From Streptomyces pactum (GTDB lineage: Bacteria; Actinomycetota; Actinomycetes; Streptomycetales; Streptomycetaceae): a stretch of 64,000 nucleotides of DNA. Below, piece by piece: positions 33,879 to 41,926 of this stretch. The notes under the pieces were generated by a model that ran no database searches, had not been told where the DNA came from, and worked only from the letters and a program-made list of their open reading frames with translations. The stretch spans positions 6,831,001 to 6,895,000 of the forward strand of contig NZ_CP019724.1 of the NCBI RefSeq assembly GCF_002005225.1, written 5' to 3'. Made by a program: the position numbers and the translations under genes. Each line of letters begins with the position of its first letter. Positions within the stretch are counted from its first letter, which is position 1.

Positions 33879-33992
33879 GACTGCGGGCGCGTCGTGGCTT
33901 GTCGCGCAGTCCCCGCGCCCCTGAGGGCGTCAGCGCAACGCCCCTCCAGGGGCGCGGGGAACTGCGCGAGCGGCCACGACGCACCCGCGGTC
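33879..33992. repeat. Dispersed intergenic inverted repeat, copy B
   Basis: The arms are about 50 nt long and imperfect: GACTGCGGGCGCGTCGTGGC at 33879 pairs with GCCACGACGCACCCGCGGTC ending at 33992. The inner arms GCGCAGTCCCCGCGCCCCT and AGGGGCGCGGGGAACTGCGC also pair. This is the most complete of the three copies in the window. Such elements are common in Streptomyces intergenic DNA; their function is unknown. Confidence 0.75.
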
Positions 33993-34229
33993 GACAACGC
34001 ACCGCGATCCTCCGCGCGACCGGCGGAGCCGGTCGCGCCGTGGGGCCGGCGGAGCCGTCCGCCCCGCCACGGAGTGTCGGGCAGGCGGCCGGGCGGACGG
34101 CGTCGAATCGGGCCGCCGCACTGTACGAGGGGGAGCCGGCGGCCCGGCCGGCCTCTTTCGAGGCAGTTCAGTCAACCGGTCCGGGACTCTCCGCGACAGC
34201 GCGCACACGGTACGAAAGCGCGTACTCGG

Positions 34230-34246
34230 TTCACACCCCGTGTGAA
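34230..34246. promoter_or_regulatory. Palindrome TTCACAC-N3-GTGTGAA, candidate operator
   Basis: A perfect 7-bp dyad with 3-nt spacer lies 46 nt before the ATG of the TPR regulator gene, just upstream of a TACGCT sequence that could be its -10 box. A related palindrome, CACACG-C-CGTGTG, lies at 36682-36694. Autoregulation by the gene downstream is possible. Confidence 0.45.
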
Positions 34247-34291
34247 GACCGACGCACTACGCTGTCGGCACCGAGTCACCGGGGGGCACCC

Positions 34292-35635
34292 ATGCAGCCC
34301 AACACCCTGCTCGACGCGATCCTGGACGAGGCCGGGATCTCGCACGCCGGACTGGCCGCGCACGTCAACCAGGCGGGACGGGTGCGCGGACTCGCGCTGA
34401 GATACGAACACACCGCCGTCGCGCGGTGGTTGAAGGGGCAGCGGCCACGCGGCCAGGTGCCCGACCTGATCTGCGAGGTCCTCGCGTCCCGGCTGCACCG
34501 CCCCGTCACTCTCGACGACATCGGCCTCGGCATGCCCGGTGAGCCGGCCGCCGCCCCGCACACCGGCTCGCTGTCCGGGTTCGTGGAGCGGGCGACCGCC
34601 CTGTGGCGCTCCGACCAGCAGCAGCGCCCGCACATCCTCGGCGCCCCCGCACTCACCGGCACGCCCGCCGTGATGCCGGTGTGGGAGTGGGAGAACCCGC
34701 CCGAGGACGTGGACGTCTCCCGCGGCGGCAGGCACCGGGTCACCGCGTCCGACCTGGAGACGCTGCGCTGCGCGCGCGCCCACTACGAGCAGATGTACCG
34801 CAAGGCCGGCGGCCTGGCGACCCGCGCCCGCATCGTCGGCTTCCTCAACTCGGAGGCCGCCCCGCTGCTGCGCGGCAGCTACCCGGACGCCACCGGCCGC
34901 CAACTGCACCGGGCCACCGGCGGGTTGGTGGCGGTCGCCGGCATCTGCGCGTACGACTCCGACGCGCACGGTCTCGCCCAGCGCTACTTCCACCAGGCGC
35001 TCCGGCTCGCGAAGGCCAGCGGTGACCGGGGTCTGGGGGCCTACGTCATCGCGCTCCTCGTCAACCAGGCCCTGTTCATGCGGGAGAACCGGCAGGCCGT
35101 CGCCTTCGCCGAGGCCGCGCTGCGCGCCGCCGGCCGCCAGATCACCCCGGCGCTCGCCTCCGACCTCTACGCGATGCAGGCCAAGGCGTACGCCCATCTC
35201 GGCGACGGCACCGGTGCCCTGTCCTGCATCCGGCGGGCCGAGCAGGCCGCCGAGCGCATCCGGCGGGGCTACGAGCCCGCCGAGACCGGGTACGTCCAGC
35301 CCGGCCTGGTCAACGTCCAGGTCGCCGAGGCGCTGCTCAGCCTCGGTGAGCTCGCGGCGGCGGGGGAGCACGCCGCGGCCGCCGTCGACAACCCGGCGCA
35401 CGACCGGGGCCGCGTGCACCGGCTCGCCATGCTCAGCACGATCGAACTGCGCCGGGGCAACGCCGACAAGGCGGTGGCCACCGCGGTGCAGATGGCCGAA
35501 CAGGCCCGCGGCATGGAGTCCCGGCGCCTGCGCGACAGACTCCGCGCGGTCCGGGAGCACCTCGTGCGCAGTGGTGGCGCGGGCACCGCCGAGGCCGCCG
35601 AACTCATCGACGGGGCTCTGCGCGTGCCGCTGTGA
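34292..35635 (+). CDS. Transcriptional regulator with N-terminal HTH-like and C-terminal TPR repeats
   Basis: The product is 447 residues. The N-terminal part (AILDEAGISHAGLAAHVNQA, then VARWLKGQRPRGQVPDLICE) resembles the Xre-like DNA-binding head of the Streptomyces NsdA-type regulators. Residues about 190-440 form tetratricopeptide-like helix pairs (FHQALRLAKASGDRGLGAYV, ALSCIRRAEQAAERI, LLSLGELAAAGEHAAAAVDN). Several Streptomyces homologues repress antibiotic production or sporulation, but this one cannot be assigned. ATG 34292 follows GGGGGGCACCC. A dyad upstream may be its own operator. Confidence 0.8.
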   Translation: MQPNTLLDAILDEAGISHAGLAAHVNQAGRVRGLALRYEHTAVARWLKGQRPRGQVPDLICEVLASRLHRPVTLDDIGLGMPGEPAAAPHTGSLSGFVERATALWRSDQQQRPHILGAPALTGTPAVMPVWEWENPPEDVDVSRGGRHRVTASDLETLRCARAHYEQMYRKAGGLATRARIVGFLNSEAAPLLRGSYPDATGRQLHRATGGLVAVAGICAYDSDAHGLAQRYFHQALRLAKASGDRGLGAYVIALLVNQALFMRENRQAVAFAEAALRAAGRQITPALASDLYAMQAKAYAHLGDGTGALSCIRRAEQAAERIRRGYEPAETGYVQPGLVNVQVAEALLSLGELAAAGEHAAAAVDNPAHDRGRVHRLAMLSTIELRRGNADKAVATAVQMAEQARGMESRRLRDRLRAVREHLVRSGGAGTAEAAELIDGALRVPL

Positions 35636-35752
35636 CCGTCCGGTCCCCGGGCGCCCTGCGCCCACCGCCGCGCCGTGAGCGGCCACGTGCGCCTGCTGCC
35701 GGGACGCCACTGCTGCGATATTGCCACCTACTCCAGGAAAGGTGGCAGAACC

Positions 35753-36316
35753 GTGCAGTGGACGAAAGAGAACGAGCAAACTGTGTACTCGAATCGCTGG
35801 TTCAGCGTCAATCTCGCCGACGTCGGGCTACCGGACGGCCGGCATATCGACCACTTCCTCATACGGATGCGCCCCGTCGCCGTGGCCACCGTCGTGAACG
35901 ACGCGGGCGAGGTCCTCCTGCTGTGGCGGCACCGCTTCATCACCGATAGCTGGGGCTGGGAACTGGCGGCCGGCGTCGTCGAGGACGGCGAGGACGTGGC
36001 GGTGGCGGCGGCCAGGGAACTGGAGGAGGAGACCGGCTGGCGGCCGGGACCGCTGCACCACCTCATGAGCGTGGAGCCGTCCAACGGTCTCACCGACGCC
36101 CGGCACCACATCTACTGGGCCGACGAGGGCGCGTACGTCGGACACCCCGTGGACGACTTCGAGTCGGACCGCCGGGAATGGGTCCCCCTCAAACTCGTTC
36201 CCGACCTGGTCGCCCGCGGGGAGGTCCCGGCCGCCAACATGGCGGCCGCGCTACTCCTGCTGCACCACCTCAGGCTCGGACAGGACACCCCGCCCGGCCG
36301 GGTCGGCGGTGCCTAG
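35753..36316 (+). CDS. Nudix hydrolase
   Basis: The 187-residue product has a complete Nudix box, GVVEDGEDVAVAAARELEEE followed by TGW, which fits G-x5-E-x7-REUxEExGU. The region before it (VATVVNDAGEVLLLWRHRFI) and after it (NGLTDARHHIYWADEGAYV) resembles ADP-ribose pyrophosphatases. It hydrolyses a nucleoside diphosphate linked to another group; the exact substrate is open. GTG 35753 is preferred, with GGAAAGG upstream; the frame is open to 35675 without homology. The stop overlaps the convergent small gene by 4 nt. Confidence 0.88.
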   Translation: MQWTKENEQTVYSNRWFSVNLADVGLPDGRHIDHFLIRMRPVAVATVVNDAGEVLLLWRHRFITDSWGWELAAGVVEDGEDVAVAAARELEEETGWRPGPLHHLMSVEPSNGLTDARHHIYWADEGAYVGHPVDDFESDRREWVPLKLVPDLVARGEVPAANMAAALLLLHHLRLGQDTPPGRVGGA

Positions 36317-36570
36317 TGTCCGAGGGCCTGCCAGACCGCCACGACCAGGGCGCCGACGGCGGTGACGACCGCGACCGAGGGCAGCGGCCAGCGGGCGTGC
36401 TCCAGGGCGGTCAGCCGGGTGTTCAGATCCTCCAGCTCCTTGGCGGTCTCCTCGGTGCGGTGGGAGAGCAGGGCCAGTCCGCCCTCGACGCGGGCGTAGG
36501 CCACGTCGAGCCGGCGTCGTAACTCTGCGAGTTCTCCCTGGACGACGGAATGCTCGGGATCGGCGGTCAC
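36313..36570 (-). CDS. Small coiled-coil membrane protein
   Basis: The 85-residue protein has a heptad-like helix (ELAELRRRLDVAYARVEGGL, then LSHRTEETAKELEDLNTRLT) and a C-terminal membrane segment (LPSVAVVTAVGALVVAVWQA). This is the layout of small tail-anchored proteins, similar in shape to XhlA-type haemolysins, but no sequence family is recognised. ATG 36570 has AAAGGAGCGG upstream. It is the only gene on this strand until the dehydrogenase 182 nt away. Confidence 0.7.
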   Translation of the reverse strand: MTADPEHSVVQGELAELRRRLDVAYARVEGGLALLSHRTEETAKELEDLNTRLTALEHARWPLPSVAVVTAVGALVVAVWQALGH

Positions 36571-36681
36571 GAACCGCTCCTTTCCGTAGTCGTCTCACAT
36601 CCCTTGCATGTGCATGGTGAGTCAACCCGCCTGGTGGGCGCGTGGGGAGAGTGTGCGGGCGGCATATGCGAGCCCGGCGCG

Positions 36682-36694
36682 CACACGCCGTGTG
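36682..36694. promoter_or_regulatory. Palindrome CACACG-C-CGTGTG
   Basis: A perfect 13-nt dyad lies about 110 nt upstream of the small membrane protein gene and just beyond the dehydrogenase terminator. It resembles the dyad before the TPR regulator gene (34230-34246), so both may be bound by one regulator. Confidence 0.35.
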
Positions 36695-36702
36695 AACGCC
36701 GC

Positions 36703-36732
36703 GGGCCCGGCACCTCGTCAGGTGCCGGGCCC
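36703..36732 (-). terminator. 13-bp hairpin terminator after the dehydrogenase
   Basis: GGGCCCGGCACCT (36703-36715) pairs perfectly with 36720-36732 across CGTC. It lies 20 nt beyond the stop codon of the 3-hydroxybutyryl-CoA dehydrogenase gene on the minus strand. Confidence 0.8.
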
Positions 36733-36752
36733 GTGCGATGTCACGCTGCGTG

Positions 36753-37625
36753 TCAGCCGTACGAGTAGAAGCCCGAGCCGCTCTTGCGGCCCAGCCGGCC
36801 CGCGTCGACCATGCGCTGGAGCAGCGGGGGAGCGGCGTACAGCGGCTCCTTGTACTCCTCGTACATCGAGAACGCGACCGAGGCGACCGTGTCCAGGCCG
36901 ATCAGGTCGGCCAGCTTCAGCGGCCCCATCGGGTGGGCGCAGCCCATCTCCATGCCGTTGTCGATGTCCTCGCGGCTGGCGATGCCCGACTCGAACATCC
37001 GGATCGCGGACAGCAGGTAGGGGATCAGCAGCGCGTTGACCACGAAGCCGGAGCGGTCCTGGGCGCGGATGGAGTGCTTGCCCAGCACCTTCTCGGTGAA
37101 GAGCTGCGACCGGCTGAGGGTGCCCTCGGAGGTGGTGAGCGCCGGGATCAGCTCGACGAGCTGCTGCACCGGGGCCGGGTTGAAGAAGTGGATGCCGATG
37201 ACGTGGTCGGGCCGCGAGGTGGCGACCGCCAGCTTCACCAGCGGGATCGAGGAGGTGTTGGAGGCCAGGATCGCGTCAGGCCGGGTCACGACCTGGTCGA
37301 GCACCTGGAAAATCTCGGTCTTGACCTGCTCGTTCTCGACGACGGCCTCGATCACCAGATCACGGTCGGCGAACTCGCCGAGGTCGGTGGTGAAGCTCAG
37401 GCGCGCCTGCGTCGCCTCCCGCTCCTCCTCGGTGATCTTGCCGCGCTCGGCGGCCTTGGCGAGCGAGTTGTACAACCGGGTCCGGCCGATCTCCAGGGCT
37501 TCGCCGGTGGTCTCGGCGACCATCACCTCCAGACCGGAGCGGGCGCACACCTCGGCGATGCCCGCCCCCATCTGACCGCAGCCCACCACGCCGACGCGTG
37601 CGATATCTCCCGAGATGCCGGTCAC
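36753..37625 (-). CDS. 3-hydroxybutyryl-CoA dehydrogenase
   Basis: The 290-residue enzyme oxidises or reduces short 3-hydroxyacyl-CoA with NAD(P). The Rossmann motif is VGVVGCGQMGAGIAEVCARS, the central region has ASNTSSIPL and the HFFNPAPVQQLVEL segment with the catalytic histidine, and the C-terminal helical domain has KSGSGFYSYG at the end. GTG 37625 is chosen for GAAAGGGA 4-5 nt upstream; the frame is open further but that part is not conserved. In Streptomyces the product feeds butyryl-CoA formation for the ethylmalonyl-CoA pathway and polyketide extender units. Confidence 0.93.
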   Translation of the reverse strand: MTGISGDIARVGVVGCGQMGAGIAEVCARSGLEVMVAETTGEALEIGRTRLYNSLAKAAERGKITEEEREATQARLSFTTDLGEFADRDLVIEAVVENEQVKTEIFQVLDQVVTRPDAILASNTSSIPLVKLAVATSRPDHVIGIHFFNPAPVQQLVELIPALTTSEGTLSRSQLFTEKVLGKHSIRAQDRSGFVVNALLIPYLLSAIRMFESGIASREDIDNGMEMGCAHPMGPLKLADLIGLDTVASVAFSMYEEYKEPLYAAPPLLQRMVDAGRLGRKSGSGFYSYG

Positions 37626-37803
37626 ATCGTCCCTTTCGCTGACTCCACTGCCGTGGCAGCAGGCCTGCCGGGGTCCCCGGCGCCTGCTCCGATCGAGCAC
37701 GTTACCCCCGAATGGCCACGGATCCGTCCTCAGGGTCGGGCATGCTGGGTATCCCCTCACGATCCGTGACCGTGCGGATCCACAGTGTTCAGGAGGTCAT
37801 TCC

Positions 37804-39078
37804 ATGGGCCGTGTCTCGCGTCGTGCTTTCGCGGTGGCGGCGTTGTCGGCGTTCACCATGGCGCCCCGGGCGTCGGCGGCACCCGTTCCGTCGGACGCAC
37901 CGACGCCGCCGGCGCCGCTCCCCGCCCCGGAACGGCCCGCACGCCGTGCCGTCACCGGGATGCGGGGCATGTGGCTGGCCACGGTGGCCAACCGCGACTG
38001 GCCCAGCCGTGCGGGGCTGCGCGCGTCCGAGCAGCGTGCGGAACTGATCGAGCACCTCGACAACGCGGTGCGGCACCGTCTCAACACCGTGATCTTCCAG
38101 GTGCGACCGACGGCGGACGCGCTGTGGCCCTCGGCGTTCGAGCCCTGGTCGGAGTACCTGACCGGCAGCCAGGGCCGCGACCCCGGCTGGGACCCGCTGG
38201 GCACCGCCGTGAAGGAGGCCCACGCCCGCGGCCTGGAACTGCACGCCTGGTTCAACCCGTACCGCGTCGCCACGCACGACGACCCGGCCCGCCTGGTGCC
38301 CTCCCACCCCGGGCGCCGGAACCCCGCGTGGGTGGTGCCCTACGGCGGGAAGCTCTACTACAACCCGGGGCTGCCCGAGGTCCGGGCCTTCGTCCAGGAC
38401 GCGATGATGGACGCGGTGGAGAAGTACGCGGTGGACGGCGTCCACTTCGACGACTACTTCTACCCCTATCCGGTGGCGGGCCGGAGCTTCGACGACGGCG
38501 GCACCTACGGCACCTACGGCAGCGGCTTCGCCACCAAGGCGGCCTGGCGCCGGGAGAACATCGACCTGCTGGTGCGCGAGACCGCGGAACGCGTCAAGAG
38601 GATCCGGCCCGCCGCCCGCTTCGGGGTCAGCCCCTTCGGGGTGTGGCGCAACGCGGCCACCGACCCGAAGGGCTCGGACACCAGGGCGGGCGTGCAGACC
38701 TACGACGACCTGCACGCGGACACCCGCAAGTGGGTGCGCGAGGGCTGGCTCGACTACATCGTGCCGCAGCTCTACTGGAACATCGGCCTGGACGCCGCCG
38801 ACTACGCGCGACTGCTCCCCTGGTGGGCCGAGGTCGCCCGGGGCAGCCGGACGCAGCTCTACGTGGGCGAGGCGCTGTACAAGGCCGGCGACCCGGCGCA
38901 GCCCGCCGCCTGGCAGGACCCGGCCGAACTGTCCCGGCACCTCACGCTGGCCCGGAACCATCCCGAGGTGCGCGGTCACGTCTTCTTCTCCGCGAAGGAG
39001 GTGGCCGACGACCGGATCGGCGCGATGGCGCGGGTGAGTGCCGACCACTACACACAGCCGGCCGGCACCTCGCGCTAG
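37804..39078 (+). CDS. Secreted GHL10-type (DUF187) glycosidase
   Basis: The 424-residue protein has a twin-arginine signal (GRVSRRAFAVAALSAFTMAP), so it is probably exported folded. The mature part is a TIM-barrel of the glycosyl hydrolase-like 10 family: RGMWLATVANRDWPS, FQVRPTADALWPSAFEPWSE, HAWFNPYRV and DGVHFDDYFYPYP, where the aspartates are probably catalytic. Its substrate is not established; related proteins act on peptidoglycan or glycans. ATG 37804 has AGGAGG 8 nt upstream. Confidence 0.9.
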   Translation: MGRVSRRAFAVAALSAFTMAPRASAAPVPSDAPTPPAPLPAPERPARRAVTGMRGMWLATVANRDWPSRAGLRASEQRAELIEHLDNAVRHRLNTVIFQVRPTADALWPSAFEPWSEYLTGSQGRDPGWDPLGTAVKEAHARGLELHAWFNPYRVATHDDPARLVPSHPGRRNPAWVVPYGGKLYYNPGLPEVRAFVQDAMMDAVEKYAVDGVHFDDYFYPYPVAGRSFDDGGTYGTYGSGFATKAAWRRENIDLLVRETAERVKRIRPAARFGVSPFGVWRNAATDPKGSDTRAGVQTYDDLHADTRKWVREGWLDYIVPQLYWNIGLDAADYARLLPWWAEVARGSRTQLYVGEALYKAGDPAQPAAWQDPAELSRHLTLARNHPEVRGHVFFSAKEVADDRIGAMARVSADHYTQPAGTSR

Positions 39079-39090
39079 GACGGAACCCGG

Positions 39091-39285
39091 CTAGAGCTGG
39101 ATCTCCCTGTGCCGGATCTCGGAGTCGGGGCCGGGCGAGCACACCGCCTCGTGCCCGTCCTCGAACCGGACCCGGTACGGGGGAGCACCCTCCTCGCCCA
39201 TGACTTCGACGATCTCCGCCACCTTGTCGTGCTCACCGACGACCCGGCCGTGCTGGATGAGCTTGTCGCCCTTGGTTGCGTGCAT
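39091..39285 (-). CDS. DUF1918 small protein
   Basis: The 64-residue protein has the DUF1918 pattern: MHATKGDKLIQHGRVVGE, then DKVAEIVEVMGEEGAPPYRV and FEDGHEAVCSPGPDSEI. It folds as a small beta-rich domain found widely in actinobacteria. Function unknown. ATG 39285 is preceded by a GAGGCCTCACAG stretch. It stands 28 nt beyond the stop of the EamA transporter on the same strand and may be co-transcribed with it. Confidence 0.85.
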   Translation of the reverse strand: MHATKGDKLIQHGRVVGEHDKVAEIVEVMGEEGAPPYRVRFEDGHEAVCSPGPDSEIRHREIQL

Positions 39286-39313
39286 CTGTGAGGCCTCCTC
39301 ACGTGTGTGCCGC

Positions 39314-40240
39314 TCAGCCCCGGGCCCGCTGGGTGACCGCGATGCACACCAATACCGCCGCGGCCGTCAGCGGAGCGGCCACCGTCAGGTGCTCGCCCAG
39401 GAGAAGTACCGACCACACCAGTGTGAGCAGCGGCTGGGCGAGCTGCAACTGGCTGGCCTTGGGGATGCCGATGGCCGCCATGCCCCGGTACCAGACGACC
39501 AGGCCCAGGAACTGCGAACCCGCCGCGACCCACAGCAGCCCGGTCACGCTGTGCGCCGTCAGGTGCACCGGCTCGAACGACAGGGCGACGGCCGCCATCG
39601 GCACGGTCAGCGGCAGGCTCAGCACCAGCGCCCACCCGATGACCTGCCATCCCGGCATGACCCGGGCCAGCCGGCCACCCTCGGTGTAGCCGGCCGCGCA
39701 CACCACCAGCGCCGCGAAGAGGAAGGCGTCCGCCGTGGTCAGGGCGCCGCCGCTCTGCTGCACGGTGAAGGCGAGCACGGCCGCCGCACCCGCCAGGGCC
39801 GCCGTCCAGAAGGTGCGCGAGGGGCGGGTGCCGATGCGCAGGGCGGACAGCAGCGCGGTGGTCAGGGGGAGGAGGCCGACCACGACGGCGGCGTGCGCGG
39901 TGGTCGAGGTCCGCAGGGCGAGCGTGGTCAGCAGCGGGAAGCCGAGGACGACGCCGCCGGCCACCACCGCGAGCCCGAACCAGTGCCGCCGTTCGGGCAG
40001 CGGCGCGCGCACCGCCAGCAGACAGCCACCGGCGATCACCGCGGCGAGGACGCTGCGCACGGCGATGAGCGACCACGGGCCGAAGCCCTCGAGGCCCCAC
40101 GCGGTGGCGGGGAAGGTGAGGGAGAAGGCGACGACACCGAGGGCGGCTTGGAGGGTGCCGGACAAGCTCCTGCGGGGTGCCGTGTCCGAACCGCCGACCG
40201 CTATCGTCGATGAGCTGATAGCGCTACTCTCTGCTCTCAT
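39314..40240 (-). CDS. EamA/DMT-superfamily exporter
   Basis: The 308-residue protein has ten hydrophobic helices arranged as two EamA repeats, the first ending GTRPSRTFWTAALAGAAAVL and the second with LLWVAAGSQFLGLVVWYRGM and LAQPLLTLVWSVLLLGEHLT. It probably exports an amino acid or related metabolite. The ATG at 40240 shares the bases CATG with the start codon of the divergent MocR gene, and neither has a clear ribosome-binding site, so both transcripts may be leaderless. A MocR regulator beside an EamA exporter is a common pair. Confidence 0.88.
   Translation of the reverse strand: MRAESSAISSSTIAVGGSDTAPRRSLSGTLQAALGVVAFSLTFPATAWGLEGFGPWSLIAVRSVLAAVIAGGCLLAVRAPLPERRHWFGLAVVAGGVVLGFPLLTTLALRTSTTAHAAVVVGLLPLTTALLSALRIGTRPSRTFWTAALAGAAAVLAFTVQQSGGALTTADAFLFAALVVCAAGYTEGGRLARVMPGWQVIGWALVLSLPLTVPMAAVALSFEPVHLTAHSVTGLLWVAAGSQFLGLVVWYRGMAAIGIPKASQLQLAQPLLTLVWSVLLLGEHLTVAAPLTAAAVLVCIAVTQRARG
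40200..40222. promoter_or_regulatory. Candidate MocR operator dyad
   Basis: GCTATC and GATAGC form an inverted repeat around 11-nt GTCGATGAGCT, and GCTAC/GTAGC arms at about 40223-40253 span the shared start codons. The position inside the divergent start region suits autoregulation by the MocR protein. Confidence 0.4.
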
Positions 40241-41684
40241 GCAAGAGCGTAGCAGTGTCGCTGACCTGGCGAACCAACTGCGGCGGGAGCTCGACCGCTA
40301 CTCACCCGGCGGAAAGCTCCCGTCCAGCCGTGCCCTCGTCGACCGGTTCCGGGTGAGCCCGGTGACCGTCTCCCGCGCCCTGGCGCAACTGTCCGCCGAG
40401 GGGCTGGTGGTCACCCGCCCCGGCGCCGGGGCCTTCCGCGCCCGGCGACGCGAGTCGGCCGCGCCCGCCGGGGACACCTCGTGGCAGGAGGTCGCGCTGA
40501 GCGCCGACGGCGCCGCCGACCTCGTACCGCGCTCGGTGGACGCCTCCGGGGTGCTGGTCTCGCTGTCCGCGCCGCCGCCCGGGGTCGTGGAGTTCAACGG
40601 CGGCTACCTGCACACGTCGCTGCAGCCGGAGCGGGCGATGGCGGCGGCGCTGTCCCGGGCCGGGCGACGTCCCGGCGCGTGGGGCCGGCCGCCGATGGAG
40701 GGGCTGCCGGAGCTGCGGGAGTGGTTCGCGCGCGGTATCGGCGGGGCCATCACGGCGGCGGAGGTGCTGATCACCGCGGGCGGCCAGTCCGCGCTGACCA
40801 CCGCGCTGCGCGCCCTCGCCCCGCCCGGCGCTCCCGTCCTCGTCGAGTCCCCGACCTACCCCGGCATGCTGGCCATCGCGCGTGCGGCCGGCCTGCGCCC
40901 GGTACCGGTGCCCGTGGACGCGGACGGCGTGCGGCCGGCCCTGCTCGCCGACGCCTTCCGGGCGACCGGCGCCCGCATCTTCGTCTGCCAGCCCCTGTTC
41001 CAGAACCCGACCGGCGCCGTGCTCGCCCCCGAGCGGCGCGGTGAGGTGCTGCGCATCGCCCGCGCGGCGGGCGCCTTCGTCGTCGAGGACGACTTCGTAC
41101 GGCGGCTGGTGCACGAGGACGCGGGCCCGCTGCCGGCCCCGCTCGCCGCCGACGACCCGGACGGCGTCGTCGTCCACGTCTGCTCGCTGACCAAGGCGAC
41201 CTCGCCCAGCTTCCGGGTCGGCGCCCTGGCCGCGCGCGGACCGGTGCTGGAGCGGCTGCGCGCCATCCAGGTCGTCGACACCTTCTTCGTGCCCCGGCCC
41301 CTGCAGGAAGCGGCGCTGGAGCTCGTCGGCTCGCCCGCCTGGCCCCGCCATCTGCGCGCCGTCTCGGCCGAGTTGCGGGCCCGCCGGGACGCGATGACGT
41401 CCGCACTGCTGCGGCACCTGCCCGAGGTCGCCCTGTCCCACGTACCCTCCGGCGGCTACCACCTGTGGCCGCGCCTGCCCGACGGCACCGACGAGACCGC
41501 CCTCACCGCGGCCGCCCTGCGCGCGGGCGTCGCCGTCACCCCGGGCCGGCCCTACTTCAGCGCCGAACCGCCGGCCGCCCACCTCCGGCTGAGCTTCGCG
41601 GCGGTCGGAGGCGTCGGGGAGATCGCGGAAGGGGTACGGCGCCTGCGCACGGCCTGCGCGGAGGTGTGGGGCAGCCGCTCATGA
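40239..41684 (+). CDS. MocR-type GntR regulator with aminotransferase-like domain
   Basis: The 481-residue product has an N-terminal GntR winged helix (GKLPSSRALVDRFRVSPVTV, then SRALAQLSAEGLVVTRPGAG) and a C-terminal fold-type I aminotransferase domain. The PLP lysine is in SLTKATSPSFRVGAL, and the pocket includes ITAGGQSALTTALRAL and VESPTYPGMLAIARA. MocR proteins sense PLP or an amino-acid adduct and control the neighbouring gene. ATG 40239 is chosen for its fit with the GntR domain; GTG 40182 would add 19 residues. It probably controls the EamA exporter. Confidence 0.88.
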   Translation: MQERSSVADLANQLRRELDRYSPGGKLPSSRALVDRFRVSPVTVSRALAQLSAEGLVVTRPGAGAFRARRRESAAPAGDTSWQEVALSADGAADLVPRSVDASGVLVSLSAPPPGVVEFNGGYLHTSLQPERAMAAALSRAGRRPGAWGRPPMEGLPELREWFARGIGGAITAAEVLITAGGQSALTTALRALAPPGAPVLVESPTYPGMLAIARAAGLRPVPVPVDADGVRPALLADAFRATGARIFVCQPLFQNPTGAVLAPERRGEVLRIARAAGAFVVEDDFVRRLVHEDAGPLPAPLAADDPDGVVVHVCSLTKATSPSFRVGALAARGPVLERLRAIQVVDTFFVPRPLQEAALELVGSPAWPRHLRAVSAELRARRDAMTSALLRHLPEVALSHVPSGGYHLWPRLPDGTDETALTAAALRAGVAVTPGRPYFSAEPPAAHLRLSFAAVGGVGEIAEGVRRLRTACAEVWGSRS

Positions 41685-41751
41685 CGGGGCGACGCGGTCT
41701 CACGGCTGGTGCGGGCAGGCCGGCGCGGAGCACCGACCGGGTGACCTTCGC

Positions 41752-41853
41752 GTGACGGTGCACGTGCACGACGCGTACGGCGCCTACCGGAAACTCGGCT
41801 CCGCGGCCCCGGACCGGCCCGAGCGGTGGCTGGTTCCCGCCTTCGGCCCGTGA
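41752..41853 (+). CDS. Very short open frame, perhaps a gene remnant
   Basis: A GTG-started frame of 33 codons (VTVHVHDAYGAYRKLGSAAP, then DRPERWLVPAFGP) lies in the 242-nt gap after the MocR gene. It has Streptomyces-like codon use but no recognised family and no clear ribosome-binding site. It could be the tail of a lost gene or chance. Confidence 0.25.
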   Translation: MTVHVHDAYGAYRKLGSAAPDRPERWLVPAFGP

Positions 41854-41866
41854 GCCGTGGCACACC

Positions 41867-41879
41867 CTGGGTAACCCAG
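41867..41879. promoter_or_regulatory. Palindrome CTGGGTAACCCAG before the phosphatase-like gene
   Basis: A perfect 6-bp dyad around a single A lies 48 nt before the ATG, and the second half-site is partly repeated (GAGGTAACACC). TTGACC (41892-41897) could be a -35 box just downstream, so a protein bound here might affect initiation. Confidence 0.35.
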
Positions 41880-41926
41880 AGGTAACACCCCTTGACCTGC
41901 GTACCTTGGCGCAGCACCATCACCGC

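Larger units (their letters stand above)
33841..34291. other. 451-nt intergenic region: repeat, hairpin and operator-like dyad
   Basis: The first part holds a dispersed inverted-repeat element (listed separately). Then a perfect 11-bp hairpin, GCGCGACCGGC / GCCGGTCGCGC (34014-34024 with 34028-34038), may terminate pheST. Near the regulator start lies a dyad, TTCACAC-CCC-GTGTGAA. An open frame continues upstream of the regulator, but its composition is not coding-like. Confidence 0.6.
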
